Shown: in pieces, positions 59,399 to 64,000 of the stretch | Position numbering within the stretch: position 1 is the stretch's first letter | How the letters are laid out: each line of letters opens with the position of its first letter | Assembly: GCF_000242635.2 (NCBI RefSeq) | Contig: NC_017770.1 | Location: 2,120,669 to 2,184,668 of the forward strand | Reading direction: 5' to 3' | Length of the DNA: 64,000 bases | From: Solitalea canadensis DSM 3403 | Lineage (GTDB): Bacteria; Bacteroidota; Bacteroidia; Sphingobacteriales; Sphingobacteriaceae | Translations under genes and position numbers: made by a program | Notes under the pieces: model-generated | The model's input: the letters and a program-made list of their open reading frames with translations, nothing else | What the model was told of the DNA's origin: nothing | Database searches by the model: none

Positions 59399-59425
59399 AA
59401 AGCCGATGATCCATCGGCTTTAATT
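59399..59425 (+). terminator. Terminator after DUF4256 gene
   Basis: AAAGCCGATG / CATCGGCTTT stem with a three-base loop. Confidence 0.75.
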
Positions 59426-59453
59426 ATATTTGAACGAATTTAGACCAAACTTA

Positions 59454-60728
59454 ATGGAAATTATTATTATTTTCTTTCTTACACTATTAAACGGATTTTT
59501 TGCTTTATCGGAAATTGCTCTTGTTTCAGTGAAAAGAAGTCGGATGGAACATTTAGCGCTTCAGGGTAAGTCGAGTGCTAAAACCGTTCTCGGCCTTCTT
59601 GAAAATCCTGAACATTTTCTTTCTTCTGTTCAGGTTGGAATAACCTTAATCGGAATTATATCCGGTGCGTATGGAGGTGCTACACTTACTGATAATTTAG
59701 AACAATATGTCGTTCAGTTCAATGTATTAAAACCCCATGCACATACTATTTCATTAATTATTGTTATTGGAGCAATTACCTATTTTTCCATCGTTATTGG
59801 CGAATTAGTACCTAAATCTATCGCGATGAATAATGCAGAACGTATTGCATTGTTTTGCGCTCCGATCATAAAAGTATTTACCTCTATAACCTTTCCTTTT
59901 GTTAAGTTATTATCGGTTTCAACTACTGTAATTCTAAAAGTTTTTAGGATAAAGGATAATGGATCTGATACCATCAGCGAAGATGAGCTACGTTTTATGC
60001 TGAAAACAGCCGGCACGCAAGGCGTGTTAGAAAAAGAAGAAAGCGAAGTGCATCAGAATCTTTTTTCATTTACAGATCAGATCGCCAAAACGTTAATGAC
60101 ACATAGTTCTGAATTGGAATGGATCGATGTTAATGATTCAGCTGAAGAAATCTATGACAAAGTAATGCATAGTGCACATTCAAAGTTTCCGGTTTGCGAC
60201 GGAGATATCGATCAAGTTTTGGGTTTCATGACCATTCGTGATTTTCTGGGTAAACGTAAAGATGATGATTTTAAACTGAACAACATTTTACAAGAGCCTA
60301 TTTTTATCTCAGGTAACACCCCTGCTTTTACCATTCTTAATTTGTTTAAGAAACACAAAAAGCATTTGGCATTTGTCGTGGACGAATACGGAGCTATTAA
60401 AGGAATGATTACTCTTCATGATTTAACTGAAGCCATTGTTGGTGATTTACCTGATGAGGATGAAATAGATGATCAGGATATTTTTGCCCGTGAAGACGGT
60501 AGTTTACTTTTAAACGGCAAAACATCCATTTATGACCTAAATCAATACCTTAATAAAGAAATCATCGAAAACAGACCTAATCGTTATACTACGATTTCAG
60601 GGTTCATCATTTATAATTTAAAGCGTTTGCCGCAAACCGGTGATGTATTCGTACATGAAAATTATCGTTTTGAAATTATCGATATGGATGGCCGAAAAGT
60701 TGATAAAATATTAATGGTCGCTGAATAA
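59454..60728 (+). CDS. CNNM/CorC (HlyC) family membrane protein
   Basis: 424 residues from the ATG at 59454 (a TTG eight codons upstream is unlikely). The DUF21 membrane domain (about 1-190: LNGFFALSEIALVSVKRSRMEHLA, QVGITLIGIISGAYGGATL, GELVPKSIAMNNAE) is followed by two CBS domains (about 200-325) and a CorC_HlyC domain (about 340-424). This family is linked to Mg2+ or Co2+ efflux or regulation. Single gene with a hairpin after it. Confidence 0.94.
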   Translation: MEIIIIFFLTLLNGFFALSEIALVSVKRSRMEHLALQGKSSAKTVLGLLENPEHFLSSVQVGITLIGIISGAYGGATLTDNLEQYVVQFNVLKPHAHTISLIIVIGAITYFSIVIGELVPKSIAMNNAERIALFCAPIIKVFTSITFPFVKLLSVSTTVILKVFRIKDNGSDTISEDELRFMLKTAGTQGVLEKEESEVHQNLFSFTDQIAKTLMTHSSELEWIDVNDSAEEIYDKVMHSAHSKFPVCDGDIDQVLGFMTIRDFLGKRKDDDFKLNNILQEPIFISGNTPAFTILNLFKKHKKHLAFVVDEYGAIKGMITLHDLTEAIVGDLPDEDEIDDQDIFAREDGSLLLNGKTSIYDLNQYLNKEIIENRPNRYTTISGFIIYNLKRLPQTGDVFVHENYRFEIIDMDGRKVDKILMVAE

Positions 60729-60756
60729 TTTGCTTAGTTAATTCCCTAAACATTCA

Positions 60757-60797
60757 AACACCTCAAAATGCTGGCCTAATCAATATTTTGAGGTGTT
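60757..60797. terminator. Hairpin after the CNNM gene
   Basis: AACACCTCAAAAT pairs with ATTTTGAGGTGTT (13 bp). No long T run follows. Confidence 0.6.
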
Positions 60798-60939
60798 ATG
60801 TTACTATTCCTTTTTATCCTTCAAAAATTAAGTCTGTAAAATTCTGATTCTCTAAATTATTCTACCCAGTTGTGCGATTTAAAATAAATCCAAAAAGGCC
60901 TAATAGTGCAATAAACATAGTTTGATGAATTATTTTCTT

Positions 60940-61085
60940 CCACCGCTTTCAGCGGGACTCACTTTTTTTCTTCAGCAAAAAAAAGTAAGCAAAAAATGCC
61001 GTCGCTGCGTACAGTTCTCCGAAAATTAGTGCCAGTATTTAAACCATTTCTTCCGAACTGTACAAGGCGAATTTTGCTCATATGA
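60940..61085. repeat. Hairpin-forming intergenic element
   Basis: In the 520-bp gap without a gene. CACTTTTTTTCTTCAGC can pair with the following GCAAAAAAAAGTAAG, and GTACAGTTC (61008) pairs with GAACTGTAC (61065) over about 50 bp. The GC-rich GCTTTCAGCGGGACTCAC start resembles mobile repeat debris in other Bacteroidota. No second copy is seen in this window. Confidence 0.5.
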
Positions 61086-61248
61086 TAGTTTATGCATTAC
61101 ATTCACAAAAACTAAATTCAAATCGCACAAACTAAATTTCCAAATCCGAATAAATCCCGGAGTTATATTCCCCTTGCCTCCTCCCCTATAATTTTTTTAC
61201 TATATTTACTCAAATCGCAATCTTTTTAAATTTAATGTCTCTCGCATC

Positions 61249-61947
61249 ATGAAATCTTTTATTCTTTCTACGCTCATCCTCATCATTACATTTAATGTAG
61301 TTACCGCTCAAGAAATCAAGACTGGTAATGACACTTCAAAAGCAACCCAGTCCGTTCCGGCCAATCCCGAAAATAAAGGCAAAATTGCCATCTTACCGTT
61401 CCATTACATTTATGATCAAAAAAATGATTCTGAAGAAATGGGCTATAAAGTTCAAAATGAGGCCTATGATTTTCTGAATGGTCATACCGGAGAGTTGCAA
61501 ATACAAGATCCAATTAATACAAATGCTACTTTACTGAAAGGTGGAATTACACCAGATAACATCCGTGCATTAACAACAACTGAACTATGTAATATGCTAG
61601 GGGTTGAGTATTTAATCATGGGAACTGTTGGCGAAGACTTTACAGGAGTAAATAATTACACCACTAAAACCAACACTACCAACAACAAAAAAGGCAATAA
61701 AAATGATCAGCCTGTAGTTGATAAAAACGGAGTTGTTCTAGCTACACCTTCCACAACCACCACGCGTACAACCTCAACTGTTACTACCAGTACAGAGCAA
61801 TATGATACTAATTTCAATCTGAAAATTATTAACGACAAGGGAGAAACTGTTTATAATCAAAACAGAACCAGTATGTTAAAAACTGCCGATGCCTATAGGT
61901 CAACGCTTCAATATTTATTAAAAAGAATTCCGTTATATAAGAAATAG
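61249..61947 (+). CDS. Secreted TolB/CsgG-like protein
   Basis: 232 residues. Signal peptide (about 1-20, FNVVTAQ). KIAILPFHYIYDQKND... TTTELCNMLGVEYLIMGTVGEDF resembles the N-terminal domain of TolB or CsgG-type proteins, which gather around complex-forming outer-membrane systems. A Thr/Ser/Lys-rich low-complexity segment (about 140-185) breaks the domain. The last part (FNLKIINDKGETVYNQNRTSM... YLLKRIPLYKK) completes the fold. Function unknown; 3' end faces the heptamer array. Confidence 0.65.
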   Translation: MKSFILSTLILIITFNVVTAQEIKTGNDTSKATQSVPANPENKGKIAILPFHYIYDQKNDSEEMGYKVQNEAYDFLNGHTGELQIQDPINTNATLLKGGITPDNIRALTTTELCNMLGVEYLIMGTVGEDFTGVNNYTTKTNTTNNKKGNKNDQPVVDKNGVVLATPSTTTTRTTSTVTTSTEQYDTNFNLKIINDKGETVYNQNRTSMLKTADAYRSTLQYLLKRIPLYKK

Positions 61948-61949
61948 TT

Positions 61950-61983
61950 TAGCTTATAGTTCATGGTTCATAGTTCATAGCCC
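61950..61983. repeat. Inverted GGTTCAT words facing the 62 kb array
   Basis: TTCATGGTTCATAGTTCATAG, the reverse complement of the array unit, separated from the array by about 20 bp, so the two could pair as a stem. Confidence 0.65.
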
Positions 61984-62003
61984 AATATAATTTAACATAA
62001 TGC

Positions 62004-62109
62004 TATGAACCATGAACCATGAACCATGAACCATGAACCATGAACCATGAACCATGAACCATGAACCATGAACCATGAACCATGAACCATGAACCATGAA
62101 CCATGAACT
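62004..62109. repeat. 7-bp tandem array (ATGAACC)n, about 15 copies
   Basis: About 105 bp of perfect ATGAACC repeats between convergent genes, running directly into the stop codon of the cytochrome gene at 62108-62110. Confidence 0.95.
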
Positions 62110-62719
62110 ATTTCAACTTCTTCATTTCTTCAGAAGAAACCGGAGCCGGAACCTGATTTTTCACCGGAGGTAATGAACGTAGGTAAGCATACACCGCTTT
62201 TAAATCATCATCCGTCATCATTCCAATAAAATTCCAAGGCATTGGCGGTAGCACTTTGCGACCTCCCTCCTGTCCTAAATGTTTACCGGTTCTTAATGTT
62301 TTTATAAAAGCTTCTTCCGTCCAAGCACCAATGCCTGTTGTGGTATCAGGGGTTAAATTGGCAGTGTAAGATATCCCCCACGGACCAGCAAAGGCAGTCA
62401 TATCCAAACTCATCAATACCCAGTCGCTCTTTTTAGTTAAGGTTGAGTCTATTTTTAAGTTAATTTTAGACAAAACAGCACTTTCCGGATGGCCCGACAA
62501 CAATCGGGTACTGTCGACAATAAGTCCTTCAAAAGGGGTCGATAATTTAGGAGAATGACAATAATTACAAGAACCTATAGTAACAAGATATTCGCCTCTG
62601 GCAACTTGATTGGTGGCCGATTTTTCTGTATTCGCACCTTGCTCACCACCACCACATCCAATAAATACGAAAAACAAACAGGTACATAAGGCAAAAGCTA
62701 TTTTTATTTTTGTTCTCAT
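62108..62719 (-). CDS. Lipoprotein cytochrome c
   Basis: 203 residues. Lipobox CLFFVFIGCGGG near residue 22, then one class I cytochrome c domain: heme motif SCNYCHSPK near 53-57, and MPWNFIGMMTDDDLKAVYAYLRSLPPVKNQVPAP at the end with the axial Met. The group, often with an extended loop, is found as a subunit or donor for periplasmic dehydrogenases; no partner gene is next to it. The stop codon touches the repeat array. Confidence 0.88.
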   Translation of the reverse strand: MRTKIKIAFALCTCLFFVFIGCGGGEQGANTEKSATNQVARGEYLVTIGSCNYCHSPKLSTPFEGLIVDSTRLLSGHPESAVLSKINLKIDSTLTKKSDWVLMSLDMTAFAGPWGISYTANLTPDTTTGIGAWTEEAFIKTLRTGKHLGQEGGRKVLPPMPWNFIGMMTDDDLKAVYAYLRSLPPVKNQVPAPVSSEEMKKLK

Positions 62720-62817
62720 AGCTAACAGCAGATAAGTATTGCACTTAAAGTTACATAATTAAAACACTAAACAGCAATTAACTAATTGAATAATAAATAG
62801 TTATAATTATAAAATTA

Positions 62818-64000
62818 TTACTCAGCTTCTACTTTCAGTTTACCTTTTTTGATTTCCTTTATAAAGGCATTGTAATCTGCTTCAGTCTGATCTGCATACG
62901 ATAAGGCAAATTTGCTAACGCTATCTTCCAGGATATCACTTTTGCCCATATAACCAGCTAAAACTGGAGCATCGCTGGTTTTAACATGTGCCCGCGCCAA
63001 CATCCGTCCACATAATCGTGCATAACTTTTTAAAAGCTCCTCATCAAACTTATCTATTTCAGGTGCAATTTTCCGGTCTCTCAGTTGCCTGAAATAGAAA
63101 TGGCGACCCGCTGGACCAGTTGACCAACCCAAAAATATATCGCTTGCTGCCTGCACCAGGCGTTGCCCTTGCACCACCCGTTGCCCCTGGTGAGTAAATT
63201 GCCTTTTAACATTCGAAACATAAGGAGCTAAAACACTGATTCTGGCTTCCTTTACCTGGAGAAATAATGGATCTAAATGCTGATTGATAAACAATGTCAC
63301 ATAACAACGAGTTCCCACGCTTCCCACTCCTACCACTTTCAATGCCACATCGATAATATTGAACTGCTCAAACAAATACCTTCTATCGGGAGCCAGTGTT
63401 TGAGCATATTTACCAACAAAATTCTCTATAGTTGTTTTAGCATCTTTCATATCAAAAGGATGATATACTAACGGTCGCTGCTCGGCAATTTCAAAACCAC
63501 CCAATACGCTTTGAGTTATCTTATAAAATATTCTTTCATTGGTACCCTTCTGCGCCTTTTCAATTGCGTCAGTTAATAGTTTTCTCGCTTTATTGTTTTT
63601 AGCCTCTTTCAGTATCCGTTCAACATCAAATTTCATATACCATAAATCCAGTAAATTCATTTGAGAGAATTCGATGAAGTTTTCCCGATAGGAATTTGAA
63701 AGGATGTAGGCTGTTTCCTGTGCAGTTTTTTCGGACAAATTCAAGAAACGAGCCGCTAGTATAAAACTGGTAGCCAATCGTTTGACATCCCATTCCCAAG
63801 GAGCCGGGTAAGTTTCATCAAAATCATTTATATCAAATACCAACGTCCGTTCAGGAGTTGCATAACCACCGAAATTCATTAAGTGACAGTCGCCGATTGC
63901 CTGTACTTTAAAATTGGAATGAGGCAGAAAGGAAAGATCTTGAGCCATAATGCCGGCAGTTGCTCTGTAAAACGCAAAAGGGGAAGCACTCATCCGATAA
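62818..64000 (-). CDS. DUF2252 protein, 5' end beyond the window
   Basis: At least 393 residues seen. Family signatures: MSASPFAFYRATAGIMAQDL, GDCHLMNFGGYATPERTLVFDINDFDET and a C-terminal GRMLARAHVKTSDAPVLAGYMGKS. The frame is still open at the window edge and the two codons before the first Met read Tyr-Arg, as expected from the family's internal (Y)RM-xx-SPFxFxR motif, so the true start is outside. Role unknown, but the fold resembles phosphotransferases (GDxHxxNF...DxNDFDE). Confidence 0.9.
   Translation of the reverse strand, partial: YRMSASPFAFYRATAGIMAQDLSFLPHSNFKVQAIGDCHLMNFGGYATPERTLVFDINDFDETYPAPWEWDVKRLATSFILAARFLNLSEKTAQETAYILSNSYRENFIEFSQMNLLDLWYMKFDVERILKEAKNNKARKLLTDAIEKAQKGTNERIFYKITQSVLGGFEIAEQRPLVYHPFDMKDAKTTIENFVGKYAQTLAPDRRYLFEQFNIIDVALKVVGVGSVGTRCYVTLFINQHLDPLFLQVKEARISVLAPYVSNVKRQFTHQGQRVVQGQRLVQAASDIFLGWSTGPAGRHFYFRQLRDRKIAPEIDKFDEELLKSYARLCGRMLARAHVKTSDAPVLAGYMGKSDILEDSVSKFALSYADQTEADYNAFIKEIKKGKLKVEAE

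Noticed and set aside
62004-62109. CRISPR array
   Set aside because: Same reason: uninterrupted 7-bp units without spacers.

Overview
The window looks like chromosome from a member of the Bacteroidota, most likely the Sphingobacteriales (Solitalea/Pedobacter-like). It is AT-rich, the recognisable promoters carry the phylum-specific -7 box TAnnTTTG (tRNA-Ser, the ArsR operon, ddl, rpsO), Shine-Dalgarno sequences are mostly absent, and gene families typical of the phylum are present (clade II NosZ cluster, single-domain SerC/SerA pair, S9 dipeptidyl peptidase, GH18-CE4-GT2 fusion). No transposase, integrase, rRNA or CRISPR array was seen.

Layout. 0-4 kb: a small wHTH regulator with a palindromic operator and two small membrane proteins, a degenerate NUMOD/HNH protein, and a minus-strand group of unknown genes ending in a DUF1266 gene broken by one in-frame stop. 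4.4 kb and 23.4 kb: two copies of a complete tRNA-Ser(TGA) transcription unit in inverted orientation, bracketing 19 kb. Between them lie an aldo/keto reductase, a giant GH18-deacetylase-glycosyltransferase fusion, a TPR protein and a full nitrous-oxide-reduction cluster: nosDFY, a small secreted Cys protein, a YtkA-like lipoprotein, a NosA/OprC-like copper receptor, nosL, a polytopic membrane protein, nosZ, a cytochrome c, an NsrR-like Rrf2 regulator and the iron-sulfur repair protein RIC/ScdA. Three copies of one inverted repeat (AATAAAAGAC, about 6 bases, GTCTTTTATT) sit before nosZ, between nosD and the copper genes, and before ric, so these units probably form one regulon. No nitrate, nitrite or nitric oxide reductase gene is in the window.

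24-47 kb: mostly household genes (VOC proteins, BrkB, thioesterases, DPP-type peptidase, MltG, rhodanese, PASTA protein, Ddl, rpsO-pnp, YceI, rpe, serC-serA, a class II Fic protein with a perfect palindrome at its start, a UPF1-like helicase, map). Convergent gene ends carry unusual short-word repeats, including a 7-bp G-quadruplex-type array at 34.4 kb and a second 7-bp array at 62 kb.

48-55.2 kb is the most interesting region: a four-gene minus-strand operon encoding a MIG-type T/G mismatch glycosylase, a cytosine-5 DNA methyltransferase, a protein with a MORC/Hsp90-like ATPase at one end and a histidine-kinase-like ATPase at the other, and a receiver domain fused to a helical domain with an RNxxxH (HEPN RNase) motif. 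A predicted PD-(D/E)XK nuclease gene converges on it. I read this as a candidate two-component restriction/abortive defence system. 55.4-59.3 kb is an ArsR-SRPBCC-DoxX operon and a run of small accessory genes, two of them broken (YdeI-like, MepB-like). The window closes with a CNNM/CorC-type protein, a TolB-like secreted protein, a cytochrome c and a DUF2252 protein cut by the window edge.
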